64,000 bases of DNA from Streptomyces griseocarneus (GCA_003674045.1 PENC01000018.1:62001-126000); one strand, 5' to 3'. Counted from the stretch's first letter, positions 1-9,020 are shown. Numbers and translations are program-made. The notes: a model not told the origin generated them from the sequence alone.

Positions 1-554
1 TTGGCTGACGCCAAGCCTTTTGTGAGGAAGTCGTTCAGGGCCTCAGGGGTGCCCTTCTTGAGCGCCGCGTCTCCGGCCTCGCGGACAGAGTCCCCGCCGC
101 TGTTCATCTCCCTGAGGATCGTGACCCGCTGGTCTTCCACCAGCGGGTCCTTGTAGCCGGACTTCACGAACTCGTGGATGTCCGCGTCCGAACCGCTGAG
201 CGCCTTGGAGGCGGCTTCCCGAACGCTGTCGCCGGAGGAGCCGAGCAGCCTGAGAACGGTGAGACGCTCATCCTCGGCCTGGGCCTGGTCAAGCCCCTGT
301 CGAAGAAACGCTTTGAGGTCTGCCTCGGAGCCCGTAAGCGCCTTCACCGCAGCGCCCTTGGTCGTTTCCCCTCCGAGGTTCCACGCCTCGACCGCTAAGG
401 CGCGGGCGTTCGCGGGAAGCTCCGACTCAGGAGGTGCAGCCTGGGCCGCTGCGCCCCCAAACACGGTTATAGCCGTGGTCAAGGCTGTAACCGTGGTGAG
501 TCTGGTACGGAACCTTTTACGTAACGGACCCGATATTTGCCTTCTGTTAGTCAT
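1..554 (-). CDS. ALF-repeat secreted protein, 3' end outside window
   Basis: Only the first 184 codons are visible; the gene continues past the left edge. ATG at 554 follows a GAGGGG ribosome site. The N-terminus is basic, then hydrophobic, with a probable signal-peptidase site near AQAAP (residues 37-41). After it come about three units of 45-50 residues with the pattern VREAA-x-KAL-x-G, then an F-x-x-x-G ending, at about 65-93, 110-136 and 157-183. This matches the short alanine-rich ALF repeats common in exported actinobacterial proteins of unknown role. Codon 11 is TTA (524-522), rare in Streptomyces and read by bldA tRNA. The repeat identity is clear by pattern; the function is not known. 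Confidence 0.75.
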   Translation of the reverse strand, partial: MTNRRQISGPLRKRFRTRLTTVTALTTAITVFGGAAAQAAPPESELPANARALAVEAWNLGGETTKGAAVKALTGSEADLKAFLRQGLDQAQAEDERLTVLRLLGSSGDSVREAASKALSGSDADIHEFVKSGYKDPLVEDQRVTILREMNSGGDSVREAGDAALKKGTPEALNDFLTKGLASA

Positions 555-1016
555 ATCCCCTCAAAAATTCGCATACCCGCCAAAGGCTCGGTGTGCGTGA
601 AAATTCGCCCCCGCGAACAAGATCATATAGGTCGACCGGGCGACTAAGTGGCCACATGCGATGCATCACACACAGGGAGTGACCTGTGCCCAAAATGACC
701 TATTCGGTAATATCATCATGAGATAGCAGATATGAATCTTTCTATCTTTTTGAGAGGTATGTCAGAAGCTGAGGCTGCTGCACGCCGATAAGTCTTGCTC
801 GTCCGGTGCGCGGGCCTGCCTCCCGGCCTAGCGCCCCCGGCTTTTCGCCAACGACAGCGTTGCGGAAGGCTTGGGATGAGTGATCTTGAACTGAGCCTGG
901 GCGCGTCCCTCTTGATGACGGGGTGCGGCCAGGGCGACGCCTTGTGCGGCGCGAGGGGCCGGCGCCTCAGGGGCTTAGAGATCGTCTCAACTGGCTTGAT
1001 CACTAGGTTGACTGCC
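555..1016. other. Gene-poor, lower-GC spacer between ALF gene and IS
   Basis: No convincing gene. Around 690-770 the DNA is much richer in A and T than its surroundings. An ATG at 758 with a good GAGAGG site opens a reading frame of only ten codons (MSEAEAAARR then stop), which could be the start of a gene destroyed by the neighbouring insertion or a chance ORF. A GAGATCGTCTCA sequence near 979-990 may mark the left end of the insertion sequence. Confidence 0.4.
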
Positions 1017-1019
1017 GTG

Positions 1020-1819
1020 ATGGCGATGGTGGTGCGTCTGGTCCCGGACGGGTTGTGGGAGTTGTTTCAGAGGGCGGTACCGACCCCTCCGGTACGGCCT
1101 CAGGGTGGGGGCCGACGCAGGTACGGGGATCGGCAGGTGCTGGCGGCCATCGTGTTCGTGGCCACGACGGGCTGCACGTGGCGCCAACTGTCACTGGGGT
1201 TCGGCCCGTCCGGGCCGACCGCGCACCGGCGGTTCACCGAATGGAGTCAGGCTCGGGTCTGGGGCAAGCTCCACCGCCTGGTGCTGGACGAACTCGGTGC
1301 CCGTGGCGAGCTGGACTGGTCGCGCTGTGCGATCGACTCCGTGAACATGCGGGCGATGAAAGGGGGGACCTGACGGGTCCGAATCCTGTTGATCGCGGCA
1401 AGAAGGGCTCAAAGATCCACTTGATCACCGAGCGGACCGGTCTGCCCCTCTCGATCGGCATCTCCGCCGCGAACACCCATGACAGCCAGGGCCTTGAACC
1501 CCTGGTGCGGGGCATACCGCCGATCCGCTCCCGGCGCGGGCCCCGCCAGCGACGGCCCGCCAAGCTCCACGGCGACAAGGGCTACGGCTACGAGCACCTT
1601 CGCCGATGGCTCCGCGCCCGGAATATCGTCCCGCGCATCGCCCGCAGAGGCATCGAGTCCTCCCAGCGGCTCGGCCGCCACCGGTGGACCGTGGAGCGAA
1701 CGGTGGCGTGGCTGGCCGGGTGCCGCCGCCTGCACCGTCGCTACGAACGCAAGGCTGAGCACTTCCTGGCCTTCGCCGGGATCGCCGCCGCCCTGATCTG
1801 CTACCGCAGGCTGGCATGA
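1020..1819 (+). CDS. IS5-family transposase made by -1 frameshift (orfA + orfB)
   Basis: DDE-type transposase split over two frames. The first frame (ATG 1020 to stop TGA 1371-1373) carries the N-terminal DUF4096-like domain (RYGDRQVLAAIVFV, then CTWRQL) and the first catalytic Asp region (IDSVNM). The second frame resumes as DLTGPNPVDRGKKGSK and carries HLITERTGLPL, the DKGY motif and the C-terminal ERTVAWLAGCRRL with the final Glu region. The switch is at A AAG GGG GG, so a -1 slip restores one protein of about 265 residues ending at 1819. Start could also be GTG 1017 or ATG 1026. Apart from the unseen right IS end the product looks intact. Confidence 0.8.
1359..1367 (+). other. -1 ribosomal frameshift (slippery) site
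   Basis: The heptamer-like run AAAGGGGGG sits just before the orfA stop. A -1 slip on the G-run joins codons ATG AAA GGG to the downstream frame, giving MKGG-DLTGP. IS5-group elements commonly use programmed -1 shifting at such runs; that use here is inferred. Confidence 0.65.
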
Positions 1820-1902
1820 TCCGTACTGTCATTCGGATGGTCCGACCGGTGCCCGCCAACTGCTGAGCATCGGGCCAGGCGCCCACACCAACGAGGAACC
1901 CC

Positions 1903-2499
1903 ATGACCGATTACCTGGCCGCCGTCATGGCGATGCTCGGACCGGCCCAGAACCGCTACGCCGACCCGTCCGCCTGGGACCGGCTTCACGAAGACCTCGG
2001 GGTGCGCTTGCCGTCTGACTACCGGATCCTCATCGACGCCTACGCTCCGGTCCACCTCAACGGCCACCTGTACCTCAATCACCCGGCAACCGAGCGGTGG
2101 AACCTGGGTACCGAGATACGGAACACCGCCCAGGCTTGGTCACAGGTGCCCTGGGATGATGCCGACCCGGATGAGGACCCGCGTGTCCTGTTCGGCCTGG
2201 AGGAGCTTGTGTTCGGCGCCGAGAACGGACTGTGGCCGATCACCAGCACTGACCGGGGCGAGACCGTCTTTTTCACCCCGGGGCTGAACACTCCATACCT
2301 CCTCGTCGAGGACGGGGAAGGCGGATGGTCGCAGTACCGCATGAGCTTCGCCGAATGGCTGTACCGCTACCTGACCGGCGAGGACATGGCCGGCCCCAAC
2401 AGCTCAGCCTTCTACCCAGGCCCGGTGAAACTGCAGCACCGCCCGATGTCCGCTGATGAACGCCCCGAGCCTTGGTACGGCCCAGACCGCGGCATGTGA
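1903..2499 (+). CDS. SMI1/KNR4 (SUKH) family protein
   Basis: 198 residues, start ATG 1903 with a GAGG site. The N-terminal part (W-x-RLHEDLGVRLPSDYRILIDAY, about 26-48) is the usual SUKH opening, a helix followed by LP-x-DY. The middle has the strand-turn pattern of the fold (LWPITSTDRGETVFF, VEDGEGGWSQYRMSFAEWLYRYLTG). SUKH proteins often neutralise polymorphic toxins or deaminases, but many are orphan. No toxin gene lies beside it. It lies directly downstream of the IS and 53 bp before a small gene that could be in the same transcript. Confidence 0.8.
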   Translation: MTDYLAAVMAMLGPAQNRYADPSAWDRLHEDLGVRLPSDYRILIDAYAPVHLNGHLYLNHPATERWNLGTEIRNTAQAWSQVPWDDADPDEDPRVLFGLEELVFGAENGLWPITSTDRGETVFFTPGLNTPYLLVEDGEGGWSQYRMSFAEWLYRYLTGEDMAGPNSSAFYPGPVKLQHRPMSADERPEPWYGPDRGM

Positions 2500-2552
2500 G
2501 GCACCAACCTCACCACCAGCCCCAAACGAGATGACTTCTTACCGAGCAGGAC

Positions 2553-2870
2553 ATGGTCGGCACGTACTGGGGTGAGCCCTTCGGCACCCTGATTCTGCGG
2601 GCCGATGGCACCTACGCTGTCGACGATTGGGCGGACTACGACAGCGTCAAGGGCAAGTATCAGCACTCGGGTGCCACCGACGGGGCGTGGAAACTGTCGG
2701 TTCCAGAGCATGTGGAGGGAACGCCCTACGACACTGCTCTGACGTTGCACTCCCCCGACCCGAACAAGGGGGGCGGCGCGTTTTACGTGTCCGGCAGCCG
2801 TCAGAAGCCGCGCATTGCCATGTACGCAGGCGACCCGGACGAGTGTCGCCTGTATGAATTCAAGCGGTGA
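2553..2870 (+). CDS. Small beta-rich hypothetical protein, possibly N-truncated
   Basis: 105 residues, no recognised name. It opens abruptly with MVGTYWGEPFGTLILRADGT, a G-x-W/Y ... L-x-L-x-DGT pattern that in many Streptomyces lipoproteins follows a signal peptide and lipobox. Here an in-frame TGA at 2532 lies only 21 bases upstream and there is no strong ribosome site, so it may be a lipoprotein stripped of its export signal or a genuinely cytosolic relative. The rest alternates short strands and loops (GAWKLSV, TALTLHS, FYVSG). Codon use is typical, supporting a real gene. Confidence 0.6.
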   Translation: MVGTYWGEPFGTLILRADGTYAVDDWADYDSVKGKYQHSGATDGAWKLSVPEHVEGTPYDTALTLHSPDPNKGGGAFYVSGSRQKPRIAMYAGDPDECRLYEFKR

Positions 2871-2901
2871 CGAGCGGCGTCGCGGTCGGCAGTGATTCTC
2901 C

Positions 2902-3492
2902 TCAGCGCAGGTGCGCGAGCAGATCGACCGCGGGCTCGTACGGGCGCTCCGGCGGGAGCAGGGCGGTCGCCGCGTCGAGGTCGCCCGCCGCGACCAGTGC
3001 GTGGATCTTCTTCGCGAGCGGGGTGACGTCGGTGATGGAGACCGTCCACTCGTCCGCGTACCGGCGGGTGGCCTCGCCGGCCAGGCCCAGCTGGAGGGAG
3101 CGGTACGGGAGGGCGCGGAGGTGCAGGTCGCGCTCGGGGTCCCACTGGACACGAGCCGGTGCCGACTTCAGAGCGTGCCGCCAGGTGTCGCGGTCGGGGT
3201 GTACGTCGGGGTCGTAGTGGGACAGGCACGCGTTGCCCAGCGCCCACTCGAACCCGGCGCGGTCGATCTCGACGGCGAGGACGTGCTCCTGGTCGGGCTT
3301 GGCGGCCCACCCGCAGCGGTACATCATCCACAGGAACGAGGGCTTGATCCACGTCATCCGGTCCCGCTTCCACGCGGGCGGGAAACGGCCGTCGCGGGCG
3401 GCGGGCAGGGCGAGGTGGGGCGCGTACGCCTGGTAGACGGTGATCGTGGTGTCGGTGTGCACCGCGCGGATACGGCGGCTCTGATCTTGCAT
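2902..3492 (-). CDS. DUF4291 domain protein
   Basis: 196 residues, ATG at 3492. Matches the DUF4291 family along its whole length: an opening RRIRAVHTDTTITVYQAY, the conserved MTWIKPSFLWMMYRCGWA block (about 45-62), a QEHVLAVEI segment and the late LPYRSLQLGL block. Family members are about 200 residues and have no established role. Transcribed convergently with the preceding small gene; the gap is about 30 bp. Orphan context gives no clue to its job. Confidence 0.85.
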   Translation of the reverse strand: MQDQSRRIRAVHTDTTITVYQAYAPHLALPAARDGRFPPAWKRDRMTWIKPSFLWMMYRCGWAAKPDQEHVLAVEIDRAGFEWALGNACLSHYDPDVHPDRDTWRHALKSAPARVQWDPERDLHLRALPYRSLQLGLAGEATRRYADEWTVSITDVTPLAKKIHALVAAGDLDAATALLPPERPYEPAVDLLAHLR

Positions 3493-3613
3493 GCGGCCAG
3501 TGTGGCGGTGTGCCGCGAGACGGCGAAAGCGATTTATGGGTGACTGCGGTGGGTGCGGTGGGTGCGCCTACTGGGGTGCCTCCTGAGGTCGGCCTGCGTC
3601 TGCGGGTCGTTTT

Positions 3614-3653
3614 GGGCTGGTCGCGCCGTTCCCCGCGCCCCTTTATGGGGCGC
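3614..3653. terminator. Repeat-associated hairpin at the end of ctaG-like gene
   Basis: GCGCCCC (3635-3641), loop TTTAT, GGGGCGC (3647-3653). It overlaps the TAA of the CtaG-like gene. The flank GGCTGGTCGCGC...TTCCCCGCGCCCC (3614-3641) is the reverse complement of a piece of the intergenic repeat seen at 48.2 and 57.8 kb. Confidence 0.6.
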
Positions 3654-4632
3654 CCCGGCGGAAGCGTTCCCCCACCACCCCCTGGTCCGTCTCCCACCAC
3701 GGGCGGGTGAGTTCCGGTGCCGGGTGTCCGGCTGCCGCCGTGGTGGCAGCCGGTACGGTCGGGAGTTCCGCGTCGAGTCTGCGGTCCAGCTCCGCCGTCC
3801 TCACGCCCTCGGCGCGCCGCCACTCGACGAAGACCGCGATGAGGAACGGCAGGCCGACGAGTTCGGCGATCGACAGCATCAGACCGCCGCCGAGTGCCTG
3901 GTCGCGGTCGGGGCTCGGGCCCCAGTCGCGCTGCTGCGCGCCGTACCAGCCGCCGGCGATCAAGGTGCCGCTGGTCATGACGACGATGCCGGGCACGGCG
4001 TCGACCAGTCCGTCGAGGAAGACCAGCAGTGCCCGTACCGGGTGGCTGCACCAGGAGGGCAGCAGTTCCTCGCGGGTGAGCATGGGCAGGACGAAGAGGC
4101 TGCCTGCCGCGAGGAGGTGCAGGTACATCAGCCGGTGGACGGCGCCGTCGCGCAGCGCCGTCTCGAAGTAGGGCGTGAAGTAGATGCACAGCTCGGTCGC
4201 GAGGACGAGCACGGTGCTGATCAGCGGATAGGTGAGCGCGCGGACGACCGGTCCGCGCATCGCCTTCTCCAGCCGCTCGGCGCCCCGGGCGGGCAGGGCG
4301 TGGCGGGCGAGGGAGAGCGGGTCGCCGAGGGCGAGCCCGAGCGGGGCGATGAGGTCGAGCAGGATGTTCTGCACGGCGGCGGGCCAGAAGAGGACGCGGT
4401 CGTAGACGGCGAGGGACGACAGCGTCGCGACGGCGATCGTCCCGAGGCCGAGGAGCGCGAACGCGCAGGTCCGGCCGACGGACCAGCGCTCCCCCCGCCG
4501 TACGACCCGCGCGACGCCCCAGGCGTACAGGCCGCCGAGGAGCACGATGAGGGCGAGCCCGAAGGGATCGGCCTGCCAGGTGGTGAAGGCGCGGCCGGTG
4601 GTGAGCTCGGGGAGGGCGTACGTCGGTGACAC
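3643..4632 (-). CDS. Cytochrome c oxidase assembly protein, CtaG (caa3) type
   Basis: 329 residues with about seven to eight hydrophobic segments. Family marks are the LLDLIAPLGLALGDPLSLA block, the HRLMYLHLLAAGSLFVLPM segment with conserved His, and GGWYGAQQRDWGPSPDRDQALGGGLMLS near the C-terminus, all typical of the Caa3_CtaG family that helps load copper into cytochrome oxidase. It is integral to the membrane. Start is GTG 4632; no clear ribosome site is present and a perfect 13-bp inverted repeat ends 14 bases upstream, so the message may be leaderless or controlled there. C-terminal 50 residues are a soluble tail. Confidence 0.88.
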   Translation of the reverse strand: MSPTYALPELTTGRAFTTWQADPFGLALIVLLGGLYAWGVARVVRRGERWSVGRTCAFALLGLGTIAVATLSSLAVYDRVLFWPAAVQNILLDLIAPLGLALGDPLSLARHALPARGAERLEKAMRGPVVRALTYPLISTVLVLATELCIYFTPYFETALRDGAVHRLMYLHLLAAGSLFVLPMLTREELLPSWCSHPVRALLVFLDGLVDAVPGIVVMTSGTLIAGGWYGAQQRDWGPSPDRDQALGGGLMLSIAELVGLPFLIAVFVEWRRAEGVRTAELDRRLDAELPTVPAATTAAAGHPAPELTRPWWETDQGVVGERFRRGAP

Positions 4633-4645
4633 GAGCGTCAGCGTA

Positions 4646-4676
4646 GACCTGCCCGTAGTGGATCTACGGGCAGGTC
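4646..4676. promoter_or_regulatory. Perfect 13-bp inverted repeat upstream of ctaG-like gene
   Basis: GACCTGCCCGTAG (4646-4658), 5-nt loop, CTACGGGCAGGTC (4664-4676). It lies 14-44 bases before the GTG start of the CtaG-like gene, in the position of an operator or of a 5' hairpin. No T-run follows on either strand, so it does not look like a terminator. Confidence 0.55.
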
Positions 4677-4807
4677 GGGCGACTTGGGCATTCCATGGGA
4701 AAGCGTGCGGGAGAGCCCCTGTGGCGCCATGACGGGGTCATAGCGGAGTCAAGGATTCCCCAAGGTCGAAAAGGGGTCACCCGCAGAGGGCCCTCAAGGA
4801 TCGGCGC

Positions 4808-5902
4808 TCACAGCAGCGCGCGGGTCCGCCCGTGCCCCGCGTAGTAGTCGCGCAGCCCCGGGAGCTGGGGCCGCAGTGGCCAGGGCACGGTGGAGACGAC
4901 CGCGAGCCTGATCTGCGGGCAGCGGACGCGGGCGAATTCGAAGGAGTGGACGAGCAGCCGGGTCGCCTCCGTCGGCTCGTGCAGGCCCCGCGGGGTCTCC
5001 TCCGCGGGTGGGGGCGCGAAGCCGAAGTCCGTCCACCACACGGGCTTGTCCCCGTCCCGGTACGCCCGCATGACCTCGGTGACCGCCGGGAAGTTGTGCA
5101 TCCGGTCGATCCCCGGCGGCTTCTCCGACTCCTCCGGCTCCGACCAGGGGTCCCGCGCGAGGCCGTCGAGGCGAGGCCGCAGCGCGAGCACGTCGAAGTG
5201 GTCGCGGCCGCCCGCGGCGTACACGTCCCGGACGAAGCGGTGATCGGTGTGGCAGGGGCCGCCGAGCACGACGGGCGCGGGCTCGGGGACGGAGCGCAGC
5301 CCCTCCGAGCAGACCCGGAGGAGGTCGGCGTAGCGCGTGACGCGCTCGGCGGGGTCGGCGATGCCGGTGGTGGCGGAGCGGTTGGGCTCGTCCCATACCT
5401 CCCAGGCGGTGACCCGCCCGCCGTGGGCGGCCGCGAGCCAGCGCGCCCAGGGCCGGACGGCCTCGGGGTCGTCGGGGAAGCACGCGTACGGGTCGCGCGG
5501 GGTCGCGCCCTCCCGGGCCCAGGTGGGCGATTCGTGCAGGGTGGCCAGGACATGGAGGCCGCGCTCGGCGGCGGCGTCGAGGACGGCCGCGAAGCGCCGG
5601 TTGTAGGGGGTCCCGGCATCCGGGACGCCCCTCTCCGGCTGGCTGCGGTGCCAGGACACGTCGATGCGGACGAGCCCGACGCCGTACGCCCGCAGCGTGT
5701 CCAGGTCGCGCGCGAGCTCCGGGGTGGGCCTGCCGTCGTGCCAATAGCCGTCGCCCATGCCGTGGAAGGGCACTCCGAGCAACGGGGGCGCGGGATCGGC
5801 CGCACTGTCCGGACTGTCCGGCGCGGTGGTCCGGGAGGCCGCTGGGGCCGGTGCTGCGAGAGCCGCTCCGGCGGCCGACACGACGAAGGTACGGCGACTC
5901 AT
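4808..5902 (-). CDS. Tat-exported glycoside-hydrolase-like protein (GH5/GH39 fold)
   Basis: 364 residues from ATG 5902. The N-terminus MSRRTFVVSAAGAALAAP is a twin-arginine signal. The rest is a (beta/alpha)8-type glycosidase: GVGLVRIDVSWHRSQPERG (75-92), the acid/base region WEVWDEPN (167-174; Glu172 in place, usual Asn replaced by Asp) and the nucleophile region KPVWWTDFG (286-294). In related families the last motif is TE-x-G; here it is TDFG, so the nucleophile Glu is Asp292. Substrate is not predictable. It lies between the CtaG-like gene and the SARP regulator, all on the minus strand, with separate promoters likely. Confidence 0.75.
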   Translation of the reverse strand: MSRRTFVVSAAGAALAAPAPAASRTTAPDSPDSAADPAPPLLGVPFHGMGDGYWHDGRPTPELARDLDTLRAYGVGLVRIDVSWHRSQPERGVPDAGTPYNRRFAAVLDAAAERGLHVLATLHESPTWAREGATPRDPYACFPDDPEAVRPWARWLAAAHGGRVTAWEVWDEPNRSATTGIADPAERVTRYADLLRVCSEGLRSVPEPAPVVLGGPCHTDHRFVRDVYAAGGRDHFDVLALRPRLDGLARDPWSEPEESEKPPGIDRMHNFPAVTEVMRAYRDGDKPVWWTDFGFAPPPAEETPRGLHEPTEATRLLVHSFEFARVRCPQIRLAVVSTVPWPLRPQLPGLRDYYAGHGRTRALL

Positions 5903-6047
5903 GGGCCAAGCCTGACAGCCGTGGCCCGCGCTTCCGGTGTGCTCGGGCACGGCCGTCACCCGTACAGGTGGAGCAGGCGGGATCTCGTTGCTCGCCCTGG
6001 GCGCGCGGCCCCCGGGCGACGCGCGCGGAGTGCGCCGGAACGGCCGT

Positions 6048-9020
6048 TCAGGTCGCGCGGGCCGCCGTCGCCGCGTCGAGGAGGGCCCGGGTCGGTGCCG
6101 TCTCCGGTACGCCGAGGCGTTCGAAGAGGGCGAGCGCCTCCTTGAGGTGGGTCCAGCCGCGCTCCGGGCGGCCGAGCCGGGCCAGTGCCTGGCCGAGTAC
6201 GGCGTGGGCGAGCCCCTGGCAGTAGCTCTTGCCCAGTTCCCGGGCGATCCGCAGGGCTTCCTCGGCACAGGAGACGGCGTCCTCGTCGCGCCATTCGTCG
6301 AGGCGGCACTCCGCGAGACGGGCCCAGGCCAGGCCCTCCCAGCCGCGCTGGTGCTGGGAGATGAAGTGGCCGAGCGCGCCGCGCATCCGGTCGGCGGCGG
6401 GACCGGGGCTGCCGGTGCGGCGCAGCACGTAGCCGTGCTGGTAGAGCGTCATGGCGATGGTCGGTCCGTTCCCGGTCTCCTCGGCGAGCCGGACGGCGTC
6501 GGCGGCCGCGCGTTCGGCCTCCGCGGGCTGGTCGAGCGCCAGGTGGACGCGGGCGGTGTTGCCCAGCACGCGGGCCTCGCTGCCCTTGTCGTCGAGCCCG
6601 TCGCACAGGGCGCGGGCGAGCTCCAGGAGCGGGAGTGCCTCGGTGGGGCGGGCGGTGGCGAGGTGGAGGATGCCGAGCGCGTTGGCGGCGAGGTGGCGGC
6701 AGAGGGTGTCGTCGGCCTCGTCGGCGAGGCGCAGCGCGCGGGTCAGTTCGCGTTCTGCGGCGTCGTAGACGTCGGTCAGGTAGTGGAGGTTGCCGAGCGT
6801 GTAGCGGGCACGGGCCTCGACGCGCGGTTCGCGGCGGGCGTGCGCGGTGTCGGCGGTGAGCTCGGAGAGCCTGCGCAGCTCCTCGCGGTGCGCGGGGCCC
6901 TCGATCAGGCCGGACCAGGTGAGGAGCAGGTCGCCCGCGGGGCGCAGGGCGTCGGGCGCGCCGGGTACGGCCTGGGCGAGCAACGAGGCCAGGGGTATGT
7001 GTTCGTGGCGCAGCCACTGGCGGGCGTCGTCGGCGTCGGCGAAGGGCACGCCCGGCACGGTGACGGGGTGCAGGTGGCGCTGGAGCGCGTGGTCGGGTTC
7101 AAGAGTGCGGGAGGCGTTGCCGACGGTGGCCAGGTGGTGGTCGAGCAGGCGCTGGACAGCGGCGCCGCGCTCCTCCAGGCTGTCGGTCTGCTCGGCCTGG
7201 CGGCGCGCGTAGAGCCGGAGGAGGTCGTGGTAGCGGTAGCGGCCGGTGGCGTAGGACTCCAGCATGCCCGCGTCGGCGAGCCCCTCGGCGAGGTCCTCGG
7301 CGGTGAACTCGTCGCAGCCGAGGAGGGCGGCGACGGCGGACAGCGACAGGTCGGGGGCGGCGGCGAGGGCCAGCAGGCGGAAGGCCTTGGCCTGGTCGTC
7401 GGCGAGGTGGGTGTAGCCGAGCCGGAAGGTGGCCTCCACGGTGAGGTCGCCCGCCTGGAGTTCGTCGAGCCTGCGGCGTTCGTCGTCGAGCCGGGTGACG
7501 AGGGAGGCGATGGTCCAGCCGGGCCGGGCGGCGAGCCGGGAGGCCACGATGCGTACGGCCAGCGGGAGGTGGCCGCAGGCGGCGGCGAGCGCGGCGGCGG
7601 CCCGTGGTTCGGCGGCGACGCGCTCGGGGCCCACGATGGCGGCGAGCAGGGACAGGGCCTCGGGGGCGGTGGCGACGCCGACGTGGAAGTGGCGGGCGCC
7701 GCCGAGGGTGATGGCACGGGACCGGGTGGTGACGAGGACGGCGCAGCCCGCCGTGCCGGGCAGCAGGGGGCGGATCTGGGCGGCGTCGCGGGCGTTGTCG
7801 AGGAGCAGCAGGACACGCCGGTCGGCGAGTACGGACCGGTAGAGGGCGGCGCGCTGGCCGAGGTCGTCGGGGATGTCCGTCTCGGGGACGTCGAGGGCCT
7901 GGAGGAAGTGGGACAGGACGCTGCCGCTGTCGGCGGGGTGCGGGCCCTGGCCCTGGAGGTCGACGTAGAGCTGGCCGTCGGGGAAGTCGGGCCGGGCCGC
8001 GTGGGCGGCGTGCACGGCGAGGGTGGTCTTGCCGACGCCGCCGATGCCGGTGAGCATGGCGATCATCACGGCGGGCCCGGAGGTCTCGGTCAGGGCGGCG
8101 CGGACGTCCTGGACGAGCTGTTCGCGGCCGGTGAAGTCGGGGATGCCCGCGGGGAGCTGGAAGGGGACGGCCGTGGGGCGGCCGGGCGGGCGCGGTCCGT
8201 CCTCGGCGGAGGCGGCGGCCGCGACGAAGGCGAGGCCGGGGTCGGCGGCGAGCACCCTGGCGTGCAGCTCGGTGAGTTCGGGGCCGGGCTCGACGCCGAG
8301 TTCGGCGACGAGGAGGCGGCGGGTGTCGGTGTAGGCGGCGAGGGCGTCGACCTGCCGTCCGCAGCGGTAGAGGGCCAGGATGAGCAGGGCGCGCAGCCGT
8401 TCGCGCAGGGGGTGCTCGGCGGCGAGCGAGCTCAGCTCGGGGATGATCTCGGCGTGCCGTCCGAGGGCGAGAGCGCAGTCGAAGAGGCCCTCCTGGGCGA
8501 CGAGGCGGGCCTCGGAGAGCCGGTGCCGCTGGCGTTCGGCGTACGGACCGGGGAGCCCGGCCAGCGCGGCGCCGTGCCAGAGCGCGAGGGCGGCGGCGTA
8601 GCGGGTGTGGGCGAGCTCGATGTCGCCGGCCTCTCGGGCGTCGGCGGCCTCGGCGAGGCGCTGCTGGAAGACGACGGCGTCGACCTGCTGCGGCGGGACG
8701 TGCAGGGCGTATCCGCCGGAGGAGGAGACGAGGACGGTGGCCGGGGTCCTGGCCACGCGGCCGGGTTCGAGGAGGCCGCGCAGGCGCGAGGCATAGGTGC
8801 GGATGGTGCCGAGCGCCTGGGGCGGGGCCTCCTCGCCCCAGAGGGCGTCGATCAGTTCGTCGCTGGAGACCGTGCGCCCGCCGCGCAGGAGGAGCACGGT
8901 GAGCATGGCGCGCTGCTGGCGGGCGCCGAGCTCGATCTGCCGCCCGTCGAGCTGTGCGCGAACGGGCCCGAGCAGCTGGAAGGAGAGCCGTGTGCCGGAT
9001 TCTGCTCCGCTGTCGCCCAT
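6048..9020 (-). CDS. AfsR-like SARP regulator with NB-ARC and TPR domains
   Basis: 990 residues from ATG 9020, chosen because GGGGGAG lies 5 nt upstream (an ATG 14 codons earlier lacks a site). Order: OmpR-type winged helix (about 12-105), bacterial transcriptional activation domain (110-260, ending LGVEPGPELTELHARVL), NB-ARC ATPase with P-loop GIGGVGKTT (325-333) and LLLLDNARD Walker B, then about ten TPR units to the C-terminus. This is the architecture of AfsR and other large SARPs that activate secondary metabolism after binding direct repeats. No biosynthetic cluster adjoins it; the only close partner is the divergent 62-residue gene at 9244. Confidence 0.92.
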   Translation of the reverse strand: MGDSGAESGTRLSFQLLGPVRAQLDGRQIELGARQQRAMLTVLLLRGGRTVSSDELIDALWGEEAPPQALGTIRTYASRLRGLLEPGRVARTPATVLVSSSGGYALHVPPQQVDAVVFQQRLAEAADAREAGDIELAHTRYAAALALWHGAALAGLPGPYAERQRHRLSEARLVAQEGLFDCALALGRHAEIIPELSSLAAEHPLRERLRALLILALYRCGRQVDALAAYTDTRRLLVAELGVEPGPELTELHARVLAADPGLAFVAAAASAEDGPRPPGRPTAVPFQLPAGIPDFTGREQLVQDVRAALTETSGPAVMIAMLTGIGGVGKTTLAVHAAHAARPDFPDGQLYVDLQGQGPHPADSGSVLSHFLQALDVPETDIPDDLGQRAALYRSVLADRRVLLLLDNARDAAQIRPLLPGTAGCAVLVTTRSRAITLGGARHFHVGVATAPEALSLLAAIVGPERVAAEPRAAAALAAACGHLPLAVRIVASRLAARPGWTIASLVTRLDDERRRLDELQAGDLTVEATFRLGYTHLADDQAKAFRLLALAAAPDLSLSAVAALLGCDEFTAEDLAEGLADAGMLESYATGRYRYHDLLRLYARRQAEQTDSLEERGAAVQRLLDHHLATVGNASRTLEPDHALQRHLHPVTVPGVPFADADDARQWLRHEHIPLASLLAQAVPGAPDALRPAGDLLLTWSGLIEGPAHREELRRLSELTADTAHARREPRVEARARYTLGNLHYLTDVYDAAERELTRALRLADEADDTLCRHLAANALGILHLATARPTEALPLLELARALCDGLDDKGSEARVLGNTARVHLALDQPAEAERAAADAVRLAEETGNGPTIAMTLYQHGYVLRRTGSPGPAADRMRGALGHFISQHQRGWEGLAWARLAECRLDEWRDEDAVSCAEEALRIARELGKSYCQGLAHAVLGQALARLGRPERGWTHLKEALALFERLGVPETAPTRALLDAATAARAT

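Larger units (their letters stand above)
979..1822 (+). mobile_element. IS5-type insertion sequence, apparently lacking a right end
   Basis: Contains the two overlapping reading frames of an IS5-superfamily transposase. The left boundary is suggested by GAGATCGTCTCA about 30 bp before the transposase start. An inverted copy is expected shortly after the transposase stop at 1819, but none is visible before the next gene at 1903, so the right terminal repeat is absent or diverged. Boundaries are therefore approximate. Confidence 0.55.
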
